From contig NZ_VSKS01000005.1 of the NCBI RefSeq assembly GCF_008312835.1, positions 62,001 through 126,000 on the forward strand: 64,000 nt of DNA, written 5' to 3'. This DNA comes from Streptomyces marokkonensis (GTDB lineage Bacteria > Actinomycetota > Actinomycetes > Streptomycetales > Streptomycetaceae). Positions 31,558 through 39,750 of the stretch are shown here, piece after piece; the first letter of the stretch is position 1; every line of letters begins with the position of its first letter. The notes under the pieces are model-generated. The model had not been told where the DNA came from, did not search any database, and saw only the letters and a program-made list of their open reading frames with translations. The translations under genes and the position numbers were made by a program.

Positions 31558-32439
31558 ATGAGCGAGCAGTCCACCCGAGCCGCGGCCCCGGCCGACCAGT
31601 ACGTCCTCACCCTGTCCTGCCCCGACAAGCAGGGCATCGTGCACGCCGTGTCCAGCTACCTGTTCATGACCGGCTGCAACATCGAGGACAGCCAGCAGTT
31701 CGGCGACCACGACACGGGACTGTTCTTCATGCGCGTCCACTTCTCCGCGGACGCCCCGGTGACCGTGGAGAAGCTGCGGGCGAGCTTCACCGCGATCGGT
31801 GACGCCTTCCACATGGACTGGCAGATCAACCGGGCCGACGAGAAGATGCGCATCCTGCTCATGGTCAGCAGGTTCGGGCACTGCCTGAACGACCTGCTGT
31901 TCCGCGCGCGGACCGGCGCGCTGCCGGTGGAGATCGCCGGGGTGGTGTCCAATCACACCGACTTCGCCGAGCTGGTGTCTTCGTACAACATTCCCTTCCA
32001 CCACATCCCGGTGCCCAAGGACGGCAAGCCGGAGGCCGAGGCCAGGCTGCTGGAGATCGTGCGCGAGGAGGGGGTCGAACTCGTCGTCCTCGCCCGCTAC
32101 ATGCAGGTCCTCTCCGACGACCTGTGCAAGCAGCTCTCCGGGCGGATCATCAACATCCACCACTCCTTCCTGCCGAGCTTCAAGGGCGCGAAGCCGTACC
32201 ACCAGGCGCACGCCCGGGGCGTGAAGCTCATCGGCGCCACCGCGCACTACGTCACCGCCGACCTCGACGAGGGGCCGATCATCGAGCAGGAGGTCGAGCG
32301 GGTGGGGCACGACGTCACTCCCGACCAGCTCGTCGCCGTCGGCCGTGACGTGGAGTGCCAGGCGCTGGCGCGGGCGGTGAAGTGGCACGCGGAGCGCAGG
32401 ATTCTGCTGAACGGCCGCCGGACTGTTGTGTTCGCCTGA
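31558..32439 (+). CDS. purU: formyltetrahydrofolate deformylase
   Basis: This 293-aa enzyme hydrolyses 10-formyltetrahydrofolate to formate and tetrahydrofolate, balancing one-carbon pools for purine synthesis. An N-terminal ACT domain (LTLSCPDKQGIVHAVSSYLF) precedes the formyltransferase-fold catalytic domain. The catalytic residues are visible in RIINIHHSFLPSFKGAKPY (Asn-x-His pattern) and in GATAHYVTADLDEGPIIEQE (the aspartate). The length matches PurU proteins. The ATG at 31558 lies 47 bases after the preceding stop and has no clear ribosome binding site, so it may be leaderless. A dispersed repeat follows the gene. Confidence 0.95.
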   Translation: MSEQSTRAAAPADQYVLTLSCPDKQGIVHAVSSYLFMTGCNIEDSQQFGDHDTGLFFMRVHFSADAPVTVEKLRASFTAIGDAFHMDWQINRADEKMRILLMVSRFGHCLNDLLFRARTGALPVEIAGVVSNHTDFAELVSSYNIPFHHIPVPKDGKPEAEARLLEIVREEGVELVVLARYMQVLSDDLCKQLSGRIINIHHSFLPSFKGAKPYHQAHARGVKLIGATAHYVTADLDEGPIIEQEVERVGHDVTPDQLVAVGRDVECQALARAVKWHAERRILLNGRRTVVFA

Positions 32440-32479
32440 CAGCTCGGGGCCTCTGTCTCGTCGGCGGCCGCGCATTCGT

Positions 32480-32534
32480 GTGGGCCGGTCGCGCCCACGC
32501 GGCGGAGCCGCCACCGAAACAGCCCCGCGCCCCT
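32480..32534 (-). repeat. dispersed intergenic repeat, copy C
   Basis: On the minus strand this reads GCGCGGGGCTGTTTCGG, GGCGGCTCCGCCGCGTGGGC and GCGACCGGCCCACA. It has the same block order as copies A and B but the opposite orientation. Confidence 0.6.
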
Positions 32535-32560
32535 GGAGGTGCGTCCACCGCACGTACCTC

Positions 32561-32606
32561 AGCGGCGCGGGGAACCGCGCGACCGGCCACCGACGGCCCG
32601 CAGGCG
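32561..32606 (+). repeat. dispersed intergenic repeat, partial copy
   Basis: AGCGGCGCGGGGAACCGCG followed by CGACCGGCCACCGACGGCC is a second, differently arranged member of the same GC-rich repeat group. It is adjacent to copy C, so the two face each other in the gap between purU and the anti-sigma gene. Confidence 0.45.
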
Positions 32607-32628
32607 CCGATGCACCGTGACCGGCCCC

Positions 32629-33813
32629 CTACATCCTGCTCAGGCTCGCCGCGGCGAACAGCACGTCCCTGATCGCCGCTCGGTCCCCCTCCTGCCCGGC
32701 GGCAGCCTCCCGCGGCGGCACGTGCCCCGCGGCCAGCCTGCAGAACTCCGCTCCGTCCAGCGCGACATGGGCCACTTCGTGCTCCGCGGAGCCCTTCGCC
32801 GCGGGGGAGTCCAGCGGAATCAGCCACTCCCCGCCCCCGGACCCCTCGATCTCCAGCCGCAGGCTGCGCCCCGGCTCCCCGGCGGCGACCAGACGGCGTT
32901 CGACGGGGGAGGCCAGCCCGTGCAGCCGGCGGTGCTCCAGCACGGCGGGGAGCATCCGCGCGGCCAGGTCGACCATGCGGTGCAGATGCCGTCCGGAGGG
33001 CGGGTCGTAGGGGTAGTCCACCGCCTCGGCGATGTCCTCCGCGTGCACCCAGCACTCGAAGGCCCGGTCCAGCATCGCGTCGTGCAGCGGCAGTTCGAAG
33101 TCGCCGTAGGGCACCGTCGTCCGCCCGGTCCCGTCGCCCGTGAAGGACACCGTCCGCACGAGGGCGTGGGTCTGCTCCCGCCAGGGCGCGCGGACGGAGC
33201 GGTCGGGCGGGAGGCGGGCCGTCCGCCAGCAGGTCTCGGTCCGGTCCGACGGGGTGGGCCGGGCGGGTGCGGCGTCGCCGAGCGGGTCGTCCAGGCCGAG
33301 GGCGACCGCGACCAGCCCGTCGACCGTCAGCAGGTGCGCGATCACCCCGGCGACGGTGGTGCGGCGGCTGCTCGCCTCGTCGGCCTCGTACCAGCGCAGC
33401 CGCACCGGTGCCCGCCACTCGGCATCACCGAAGTCCTGGAGCAGTGCGTCCAGCCGCGCGGTCTCGGCGTCGTAGGCGACGGCCCACTCCGGTACGGGGA
33501 CGCGCGGCGGGCGACGCTCCAGGCAGGAGTCGAGCACACGGGTGCGCAGCCCGGGGTCCAGGTCGAGGCTCTCGGGCCGCTGGAGCAGGCCGACCGCCTC
33601 GCGCAGCCGCAGCGCCTCGTCCGCGCAGTCGCCGCAGTCGCCCAGATGCTCCTCCACTGCTTCCGCCTCCGCCGGCGCGCAGGCGGCCAGCGCCCAGGCG
33701 CCCAGCAGTGACGTCAGGACGTGGTGCTCCAGCACGAGGGGCATACCGTCCGGCCCGTTTGCGGGGCGCGTGCCGGCTTTCCCCGTGTACGGCTCGCCGG
33801 GGTGCCCGGTCAC
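32629..33813 (-). CDS. anti-sigma factor with zinc finger fused to a maleylpyruvate isomerase-like domain
   Basis: This 394-aa protein begins with a zf-HC2/ZAS-type anti-sigma domain whose metal motif is H56-x3-C60-x2-C63 (EEHLGDCGDC). It then carries a mycothiol-dependent maleylpyruvate isomerase N-terminal-like domain (LDALLQDFGDAEWRAPVRLR, TTVAGVIAHLLTVDG, MLDRAFECWVHAEDIAEA). The GTG start at 33813 lies in GTGA over the stop of the ECF sigma gene, so the sigma/anti-sigma pair is translationally coupled. A thiol-linked domain on an anti-sigma factor suggests sensing of thiol or electrophile state. This is inference; no transmembrane helix is visible, so it is cytosolic. Confidence 0.85.
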   Translation of the reverse strand: MTGHPGEPYTGKAGTRPANGPDGMPLVLEHHVLTSLLGAWALAACAPAEAEAVEEHLGDCGDCADEALRLREAVGLLQRPESLDLDPGLRTRVLDSCLERRPPRVPVPEWAVAYDAETARLDALLQDFGDAEWRAPVRLRWYEADEASSRRTTVAGVIAHLLTVDGLVAVALGLDDPLGDAAPARPTPSDRTETCWRTARLPPDRSVRAPWREQTHALVRTVSFTGDGTGRTTVPYGDFELPLHDAMLDRAFECWVHAEDIAEAVDYPYDPPSGRHLHRMVDLAARMLPAVLEHRRLHGLASPVERRLVAAGEPGRSLRLEIEGSGGGEWLIPLDSPAAKGSAEHEVAHVALDGAEFCRLAAGHVPPREAAAGQEGDRAAIRDVLFAAASLSRM

Positions 33814-34391
33814 GCGGCACCCCCGATTCCGGGCGGGGCGCCCGGGGCACCGGAGTCGTGGGCGGTGGCCAGCAGTTGCAGGCCGAGGCGGAGCCTGCGG
33901 CGGGCCTCGTCGTCGGTGACGCCCAGGTGCATGGCGGTCCGGCGGTAGTCCCGGCGCTCGAAGTAGGCCAGTTCCAGGGCGGCCCGCAGGGGCGCCGGCA
34001 TGGACTGCACGATGTAGTCGGCGCGGGCGGCGACCGAGGCGTGCCGCACTGTGCGCTCCAGGTCCTCCGGGGTGCCGGGGCCGCCCCGGGCGAGCGCCGC
34101 GGTCTCGGTGGTGCGCAGCCGCCGCACGGCCAGCCGGGTGGTCAGCGCGGCGAGCCAGCTGCGCAGGGGGCCCTGCCCGGGGTCGTAGGAGTCCGGGTGC
34201 TCCCAGACGTGGGCGAAGACGTCGCGGGTGATGCCGTCGGCCGCGTGTTCGTCGCCGACGACGCGGTGGGCGAGGCCGTGGACGAGGGAGGCGAACCGGT
34301 CGTAGAGCTCACCGAGGGCGGCCGCCTCACCGCGCGCGAGCCGTTGCTGCATGGTGCGGTCCCATCGGGGCGGTACGTCCCTTTCCGGCAT
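33810..34391 (-). CDS. ECF-type RNA polymerase sigma factor
   Basis: This 193-aa sigma factor has region 2 (LGELYDRFASLVHGLAHRVV, then DVFAHVWEHPDSYDPGQGPL and SWLAALTTRLAVRRLR) and region 4 (LRAALELAYFERRDYRRTAM, then LGVTDDEARRRLRLGLQ). GAGGG lies six bases before the ATG at 34391. Its partner anti-sigma factor overlaps it downstream. The shared upstream region with the divergent STAS gene contains an 18-base palindrome. Target promoters cannot be predicted from the sequence alone. Confidence 0.9.
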   Translation of the reverse strand: MPERDVPPRWDRTMQQRLARGEAAALGELYDRFASLVHGLAHRVVGDEHAADGITRDVFAHVWEHPDSYDPGQGPLRSWLAALTTRLAVRRLRTTETAALARGGPGTPEDLERTVRHASVAARADYIVQSMPAPLRAALELAYFERRDYRRTAMHLGVTDDEARRRLRLGLQLLATAHDSGAPGAPPGIGGAA

Positions 34392-34759
34392 GCGGTCCCT
34401 CACCCCCTGTTCCTCCGCCGGGACCCCGGGCCGGTCGGTGCCCGGGGCCGGCGTGTGGCCGGCGACCCCATGAATGTAGTCGGCACGAACGTGGCCGCAC
34501 GCCCCTTTGCGGCAATGTGCGCCCCCGGCGGAGCCGCAGGTGGTAAAGGGCCTCCGGGGCAAGTGAATTGCTCTTCGGGCCACGCCTACCCCTCCTCGGG
34601 TCGATCGGAACCGATCGAATCGGATTGAAGACGACTAAAACAAGCCCCTTTTGATCGGCGCCCGTTTTCGCGGCCGTGTTTCAGGGAACGGCCGGTGGGC
34701 AGCCGCGCTGCAAGGAAGCGTAGGCATTGCTTCCGTTTCGGCGAGCGAGGGGCGTGGTG
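34392..34759. other. divergent region between ECF sigma and STAS genes
   Basis: This gap of 368 bases has no convincing gene. It contains an 18-base palindrome at 34601-34618 and a small stem GGAAGC (34714-34719)/GCTTCC (34729-34734) shortly ahead of the STAS start. The central part is less GC-rich than the genes, as expected for promoters. Confidence 0.5.
34601..34618. promoter_or_regulatory. 18-base palindrome, possible operator
   Basis: TCGATCGGAACCGATCGA has perfect 8-bp arms around an AA centre. It lies 210 bases upstream of the sigma factor start and 142 bases upstream of the STAS start. The cognate regulator is unknown. Confidence 0.4.
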
Positions 34760-35134
34760 GTGACCTTCCAAGTGACCGATCGGGAGCACGGCGAATGGGC
34801 CGTGCTCCGGGTGTCGGGCGAGCTCGACCTGATGACGTCCCCGGTGCTGCGCCAGCGGGTGCACGACGTGGTGGCCGAGGGCCGGCACAGCCTCGTCCTC
34901 GACCTCTCCGACGTGTGGTTCTGCGACTCGAGCGGGGTGGGCGTGCTCATCGCCTCCCGCCGGCTGCTGCGCTCCTGCCAGGGCAGCCTGCGGCTGATCC
35001 TCCCCGCGCGGGGGGCCGCCGACGGCAGCCACGTCAACAAGGTGCTCGGTGCCCTCGGCGTCCGCCGCCTCTTCGAGATCCACCCGGACGTCCCCTCCGC
35101 CCTCGACGAGGACTCCCGTCCGCTGTCCGCCTGA
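34760..35134 (+). CDS. STAS-domain anti-sigma factor antagonist
   Basis: This 124-aa STAS protein of the SpoIIAA/BldG type has VLRVSGELDLMTSPVLRQRV and the phosphorylation motif DLSDVWFCDSSGVGVL, in which S58 corresponds to the regulatory serine. When dephosphorylated such proteins sequester anti-sigma kinases and free sigma factors. Three consecutive in-frame GTG codons occur; the third, at 34760, has GAGGGG at the best distance. A likely partner is the HATPase-type kinase at 36287 in the same direction, but that pairing is not proven. Confidence 0.88.
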   Translation: MTFQVTDREHGEWAVLRVSGELDLMTSPVLRQRVHDVVAEGRHSLVLDLSDVWFCDSSGVGVLIASRRLLRSCQGSLRLILPARGAADGSHVNKVLGALGVRRLFEIHPDVPSALDEDSRPLSA

Positions 35135-35305
35135 GCCCCGCCCGGCCGGACGGCGTGCGTCGTGCGACCGCTCACACGTGTCACACGGTTGTCCCGTTAT
35201 TCCCCCGGTCTTGGTCCGGGCGCCGTTTTCGGGCTCCCGGCGGCCCTTCACCACGTACGCTCCCTGCGAGACGACCCCACTGACCTAAGGCGGCCTGAAA
35301 GAGAC

Positions 35306-35818
35306 ATGGTCACCAGCGAGTACGAGCGCAGGATCGCGGCGCGGTTCGCCACCTTCGACCAGGACGGCAACGGCTACATCGACCGCGAGGACTTCAGCGG
35401 AGCGGCCAAGGCGCTGCTCGCCGAGTTCGGCACCGCCGCCCGTTCCGACCGGGGCCAGGCCCTGTACGTCGGCGCCGAGGCGTTCTGGCAGGGCATGGCG
35501 GGGATCGCGGACCGGGACGGCGACCAGCGCATCACGCGCGAGGAGTTCGTGAACGGTGCCGTCAAGCGGCTGCGGGACAACCCGGAGCGCTTCGCCGAGA
35601 TCGCCCGCCCCTTCCTGCACGCGGCGCTCGCCGTCGCCGACACCGCGGGGGACGACGCGGTCGGCGTCGAGAACACCGCGCGCATGCTCGAAGTGCTCGG
35701 CGTCGCCGGGGAATTCGCCGGTACGGTCGCCGCCGCGCTGGACACGGACGGTGACGGCAGGATCGGTGAGGAGGAGATCGTCCGGGCCTTCGCCCGCTAC
35801 TTCACCGTGCCCGAGTGA
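35306..35818 (+). CDS. EF-hand calcium-binding protein, calerythrin-like
   Basis: This 170-aa cytosolic protein has EF-hand loops visible as DQDGNGYIDRED, DRDGDQRITREE and DTDGDGRIGEEE, plus a degenerate third loop (DTAGDDAVGVEN). This four-hand arrangement with one inactive loop matches actinobacterial calerythrin/CabA-like calcium buffers or sensors. AAAGAG lies ahead of the ATG. It is flanked by the STAS and HATPase genes, which may be coincidental. A 10-bp hairpin lies about 155 bases downstream. Confidence 0.88.
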   Translation: MVTSEYERRIAARFATFDQDGNGYIDREDFSGAAKALLAEFGTAARSDRGQALYVGAEAFWQGMAGIADRDGDQRITREEFVNGAVKRLRDNPERFAEIARPFLHAALAVADTAGDDAVGVENTARMLEVLGVAGEFAGTVAAALDTDGDGRIGEEEIVRAFARYFTVPE

Positions 35819-36286
35819 CGCGCCCCGCGCGGATGTCGCGGATTGTGGCATTCCCGTGATCACGGAGCGTTGATGCGGGCTTGTGTCCTCCGCGTGACTC
35901 GTCACGGCCCGGAGTCGGATGTCCGCTCCGGTACCTTGTGTGGGATGCGAGTCGTTGTGAGCACGCACCGCGCCGGAGTCGCCCCCGAGGCGACTCCGTC
36001 TCCGCTGGTGCCTGCGGTTGCTCGCCGGGCGTCCGGGCGGATTTCCGCCGCCTGTTCGACTTCCCGTGGTGAGCGTCGCACAGTATGCCGCACGGGTACT
36101 CCTTCGCGCTGGAATATGCCCGAAGCGCTTGTTGGCGTGACTGTACGTCAACCATGCTGTCTCACGCGGGATTCACTTTCCGTGACTCCCGTCCAGGCCA
36201 TTGTTCTGGGCATGCAGAAAATGGCTACGATCGTGGCCCTCGTGAGGCGCGAGTCCAAGTGTCCGCCGGTTCGGATGGTGTGAGCG
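35819..36286. other. non-coding gap between EF-hand and HATPase genes
   Basis: This stretch of 468 bases has no convincing gene, and its 3' half is relatively AT-rich. It holds a small CGTGAC-TC-GTCACG palindrome near 35892-35905 and the 10-bp hairpin at 35974-35998. A possible promoter for the HATPase gene is TTGTTC, 19 bases, TACGAT, ending about 55 bases before its GTG. Confidence 0.5.
35974..35998 (+). terminator. 10-bp hairpin downstream of the EF-hand gene
   Basis: CGGAGTCGCC and GGCGACTCCG pair perfectly around the loop CCCGA. The distance from the EF-hand stop (about 155 bases) leaves open whether it ends that transcript or belongs to a separate RNA. Confidence 0.45.
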
Positions 36287-36766
36287 GTGCAGGTGCTTCA
36301 AGTGCAGCTGGAGATCCGGCCCGACCCCGCTGAGGTGGGACGGGCCCGGCGGTGGGCCCGCTCACGCCTGGCCGGGTCCGGCATAGGGGCCGACGAACCC
36401 CTGGCCGAGACGCTGATCCTGCTCGTCTCGGAGCTCGTCACCAACGCCGTGGTGCACACCGGCTGTCCCGCCGTGCTGCGGCTGTCCCTGCCGGGCGCGG
36501 GGACGGCCGGGGAGGCCATCGTCCGCCTGGAGGTGGCCGACCGCAGCAACCGGGCACCGGTGCCCCGCTGTGTGGACGGCCAGTCGACCGGCGGGCGCGG
36601 GCTCGCCCTCGTGGACGGCCTGGCCGACCGCTGGGGCTGGAGCTCCGAGGGCACGGGCAAGCGCATCTGGTGCGAACTGGACCGCTGCGCGGGGAAGTCC
36701 GGGGCCGCTCCGGCCTGCGGCGGGGGTGCCGCGGCGTACGACGGGCTGGCGTACGAAGCCGTGTGA
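36287..36766 (+). CDS. HATPase-domain anti-sigma/regulatory kinase (RsbW/SpoIIAB-like)
   Basis: This 159-aa GHKL-fold ATP-binding protein has the N-box in ILLVSELVTNAVVHTG, an acidic G1-like motif in EVADRSNRAPVP and the G2-like motif GGRGLALVDGLADRWGW. Streptomycetes encode many such kinases, which phosphorylate STAS antagonists and bind sigma factors. The STAS protein at 34760 is a candidate partner. The GTG at 36287 is preceded by GGATGG, a weak site. The C-terminal 25 residues are Gly/Ala-rich and probably disordered. Confidence 0.85.
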   Translation: MQVLQVQLEIRPDPAEVGRARRWARSRLAGSGIGADEPLAETLILLVSELVTNAVVHTGCPAVLRLSLPGAGTAGEAIVRLEVADRSNRAPVPRCVDGQSTGGRGLALVDGLADRWGWSSEGTGKRIWCELDRCAGKSGAAPACGGGAAAYDGLAYEAV

Positions 36767-37160
36767 GAACACACGGTGTACGGGTGCACGGTGGGCCGGC
36801 CGCGCGGGACGGCGTGTGAACCGGTGCGCCGGGTGTGCTTCCGTGCGCGGTGCGCGCGAACAGGGCATATACCGCATACGCCGCCGTCTCACCCGAACCG
36901 GTGTTGACGCGCCGTGACTGTTTGATCACGCTGGTCGTCAGCGATTCGCCGCGAGGGGACGGCGAGGGCCCGACGACGGGAGCCCTCGACGAGTGTGGGT
37001 CGTGAGTCGGCGCCGTGTCCTCCAGGACCGAGGGGAAGCCGGGCGGGGGCACCGGAGCCGAAGAGCGGTGCGGCGCTGCCGTGCTCGGGGCGGACAGCGC
37101 CGCGCCGCCGCCGACGACAGGAGCGCCCCGGTTGTCCACAGGCTGTGGACAACCGTCCGC
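36767..37160. other. 394-base gap with DnaA-box pair at its right end
   Basis: No convincing gene is visible. The gap separates the HATPase gene from the converging AraC-type gene. The only clear structure is the inverted pair of DnaA-box-like sequences at 37132-37152. Confidence 0.5.
37132..37152. other. inverted pair of DnaA-box-like 9-mers
   Basis: TTGTCCACA at 37132-37140 and its exact inverse TGTGGACAA at 37144-37152 are separated by GGC, with one more flanking G/C pair. TTGTCCACA is the preferred DnaA box of Streptomyces. The dyad ends eight bases from the stop of the AraC-type gene, so it could also act as that gene's terminator hairpin. Confidence 0.55.
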
Positions 37161-38207
37161 TCACCTCGCGGCCGAGGGGGCGGCCGGCGCGTCCTGCCGT
37201 CCGCCGGCCGCCCGGAAGGTCCGCCGGTACGCCGTCGGCGTCACCCCCAGCGCGGCCTGGAGGTGCTGCCGCATCGACTGCGCCGTACCGAAACCGGCGT
37301 CCCGCGCCACCTGGTCGACGGAGAGATCGGTGGACTCCAGCAGATGCCGGGCCCGCTCCACCCGCTGCTGGGTCAGCCACTGCCCAGGGCTGATCCCGGC
37401 CTCCTCCCGGAAACGGCGGGTGAAGGTGCGCACCGACATCGCCTCCCGCGCGGCCATGTCCCGCAGCTGGATCGGCTCGTGCAGCCGGCCCAGCGCCCAC
37501 GCGCGGGCGCCGCTCGTCGACGCCTGCTGCGGGTCGGGCACCGGCCGCTGGATGTACTGGGCCTGACCGCCGTCGCGGTGCGGCGGTACGACGGTGCGCC
37601 GGGCCACGTCGTTGGCCACGGCGGCCCCGTGGTCGCGCCGCACCATGTGCAGGCACAGGTCGATGCCGGCCGCGACACCCGCCGAGGTCAGGATGTCGCC
37701 GTCGTCGATGAACAGCACGTCCGGGTCGACCTCGACCCGTGGGAAGAGCCGCTGGAGCCGCTCGGCGTCCGCCCAGTGCGTGGTCGCGCGGCGCCCGTCG
37801 AGGTGCCCCGCGGCGGCGAGGACGTAGACGCCGGTGCAGATGGACGCGATCCGGGTGCCGGGCCGGATCAGGGCGAGGGCGGCGGCCAGTTCGCCGGTCA
37901 GCTCACCGCGCTCGTAGACCGGGCCGAGTTCGTAGGAGGCCGGAATGATCACCGTGTCCGCGGTGGCGAGGGCCTGAGGGCCGTGGGCGACGTGGATCGC
38001 GAAGTCGGCGTCGGTCTCGACCGGCCCGGGCGGCCGGACGGAGCAGGTGACGACCTCGTACAGCCGCCGCCCCCGCCCGTCGCGGGGGCTGCCGAAGATC
38101 CGGTGCGCGATGCCCATCTCGAAGGGCAGCAGCCCGTCGAGTGCGAGGACGACGACCCGGTGGCGGCGGACGTCGGCGGACGGGTGCGGGAGTTCGGCCG
38201 GATCCAT
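37161..38207 (-). CDS. GlxA-type AraC-family regulator with DJ-1/PfpI domain
   Basis: This 348-aa protein has an N-terminal class I glutamine amidotransferase-like (DJ-1/PfpI) domain (VVVLALDGLLPFEMGIAHRI, with the cysteine elbow IASICTGVYVLAAAG) and a C-terminal AraC DNA-binding domain (REAMSVRTFTRRFREEAGIS, then DLSVDQVARDAGFGTAQSMR). Such proteins are usually activators responding to small nitrogen-containing ligands. The start is the ATG at 38207. It is divergent from the MFS transporter across 72 bases, so it may regulate that gene. Confidence 0.9.
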   Translation of the reverse strand: MDPAELPHPSADVRRHRVVVLALDGLLPFEMGIAHRIFGSPRDGRGRRLYEVVTCSVRPPGPVETDADFAIHVAHGPQALATADTVIIPASYELGPVYERGELTGELAAALALIRPGTRIASICTGVYVLAAAGHLDGRRATTHWADAERLQRLFPRVEVDPDVLFIDDGDILTSAGVAAGIDLCLHMVRRDHGAAVANDVARRTVVPPHRDGGQAQYIQRPVPDPQQASTSGARAWALGRLHEPIQLRDMAAREAMSVRTFTRRFREEAGISPGQWLTQQRVERARHLLESTDLSVDQVARDAGFGTAQSMRQHLQAALGVTPTAYRRTFRAAGGRQDAPAAPSAAR

Positions 38208-38279
38208 GGCCCGATCCTAACGAACGCTGTCCTTCGGGCCACTGGATGCGGCGGCCCCCGGCCCCGGAAGCTCTATGAC

Positions 38280-39593
38280 GTGACCCAGACAAGCGAGACA
38301 GCCGCCGTCGTGGAGCCGCCCGCGGGCGGCCGCGGAACCGCCCGCACCCGCGTCCACCGCGCGTGGTTCGTCGCCGCCGTCACCTTCGTGACGATCATCG
38401 GCGCCGCCGCCTTCCGTTCCGTGCCGGGCCTGTTCATCGACCCGTTGCACGACGAGTACGGCTGGTCGCGCGGGACCATCGGCGCCGCGGTCTCCGTGAA
38501 CCTCGCGCTGTACGGCCTCACCGCGCCCTTCGCGGCGGCGCTGATGGACCGCTACGGCATCCGCCGGGTGGTCGCGGTGGCCCTCACCGTGATCGCGCTC
38601 GGCTCGGGACTGACGGTCTGGATGACCGCGGCCTGGCAGCTGATGCTGTGCTGGGGCCTGCTCGTCGGCCTCGGTTCCGGCTCCATGGCGCTGGCCTTCG
38701 CCGCGACCGTCACCAACCGCTGGTTCACCGAGCGCCGGGGCCTGGTCAGCGGCATCCTCACCGCCGCGTCCGCCTCCGGGCAGCTGATCTTCCTGCCCGT
38801 GCTGTCCTGGATCGTCGACCGGTACGACTGGCGGCCCGCCGCCGTCACGGTGGCGCTCGCCGCCCTCGCGGTGGTGCCGTTCGTCTGGCTGCTGCTGCAC
38901 GACCATCCGGCCGACGTGGGGCAGAAGCCCTACGGGGCCGAGGAGTTCGTGCCCAAGCCCGCGCCCGTGCCGGGAGCGGCCCGGCGGGCGGTGACCGTGC
39001 TGTTCTCGGCGGTGCGGACCGGGCCCTTCTGGCTGCTCGCCGGTACCTTCGCGATCTGCGGCGCCTCGACGAACGGGCTGATCCAGACGCACTTCGTGCC
39101 GGCCTCGCACGACCACGGCATGCCGATCACGACCGCGGCGTCGCTGCTGGCCGTCATCGGGGTGTTCGACGTCGTCGGGACGGTGGCGTCCGGGTGGTTC
39201 ACCGACCGGTACGACTCGCGGCGGCTGCTCGCCGTGTACTACGCGCTGCGCGGGGTCTCACTGCTGTTCCTGCCGATGCTGCTGGCGCCGGGCGTGCATC
39301 CGCCGATGATCTTCTTCATCGTGTTCTACGGGCTCGACTGGGTGGCCACGGTGCCGCCGACGCTGGCGCTGTGCCGCGAGCACTACGGGGACGACAGTCC
39401 GATCGTGTTCGGGTGGGTGCTCGCTTCCCACCAGGTGGGGGCGGCGGTCGTCGCCTTCGTGGGGGGTGTCGCCCGGGACGCGTTCGGGTCGTACGACGTG
39501 GTCTGGATCGCGTCGGGGGCGTTGTGCGCCGCGGCGGCGCTGATGGCGCTGGTGATCCGGCGGCCGGCCGCCGCGCCGGCTGCTGCTGCGTGA
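38280..39593 (+). CDS. MFS transporter
   Basis: This 437-aa major facilitator superfamily protein has about twelve hydrophobic segments, with the inter-helix 2-3 motif AALMDRYGIRRVVAVALTVI and the equivalent in the second half GWFTDRYDSRRLLAVYYALR. It resembles oxalate/formate or monocarboxylate-type MFS carriers in general form. The GTG at 38280 has GGAAG upstream. It is divergent from the GlxA-type regulator, a common pairing of exporter and regulator. The substrate is unknown. A composite repeat follows the stop codon. Confidence 0.87.
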   Translation: MTQTSETAAVVEPPAGGRGTARTRVHRAWFVAAVTFVTIIGAAAFRSVPGLFIDPLHDEYGWSRGTIGAAVSVNLALYGLTAPFAAALMDRYGIRRVVAVALTVIALGSGLTVWMTAAWQLMLCWGLLVGLGSGSMALAFAATVTNRWFTERRGLVSGILTAASASGQLIFLPVLSWIVDRYDWRPAAVTVALAALAVVPFVWLLLHDHPADVGQKPYGAEEFVPKPAPVPGAARRAVTVLFSAVRTGPFWLLAGTFAICGASTNGLIQTHFVPASHDHGMPITTAASLLAVIGVFDVVGTVASGWFTDRYDSRRLLAVYYALRGVSLLFLPMLLAPGVHPPMIFFIVFYGLDWVATVPPTLALCREHYGDDSPIVFGWVLASHQVGAAVVAFVGGVARDAFGSYDVVWIASGALCAAAALMALVIRRPAAAPAAAA

Positions 39594-39605
39594 GGTTCCC
39601 GGGGA

Positions 39606-39745
39606 TGGCGGGCCGGGGGGCGTGGCGCGACCCGGCGCCTACGGCGTGCCGCTGCGCCCACCCGTGCCGCCCTGGGGGTACCTCCCAGGCCCTTGAGGCA
39701 CTGGGGGAGGCACGACTTGCCCGCAGCCGGGTGCGCGACCCTGTT
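39606..39745. repeat. composite intergenic repeat with REP-like palindrome
   Basis: The gap after the MFS gene is largely repeat-like. GACCCGGCGCCTACGGCG and CTGCGCCCACCCGTGCCGCC lead into CTGGGGGTACCTCCCAGG (39672-39689), then CACTGGGGGAGG (39699-39710). The palindromic core matches the copy embedded in the acyl-CoA dehydrogenase gene at 9665-9700. Blocks of this kind recur in streptomycete intergenic regions. Confidence 0.6.
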
Positions 39746-39750
39746 CGCGG

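Noticed and set aside
35843-36283. Reading frame of 146 codons in the gap after the EF-hand gene
   Set aside because: It has no ribosome binding site, unusual codon use and no protein-like pattern. The gap is better explained as regulatory sequence with a hairpin.
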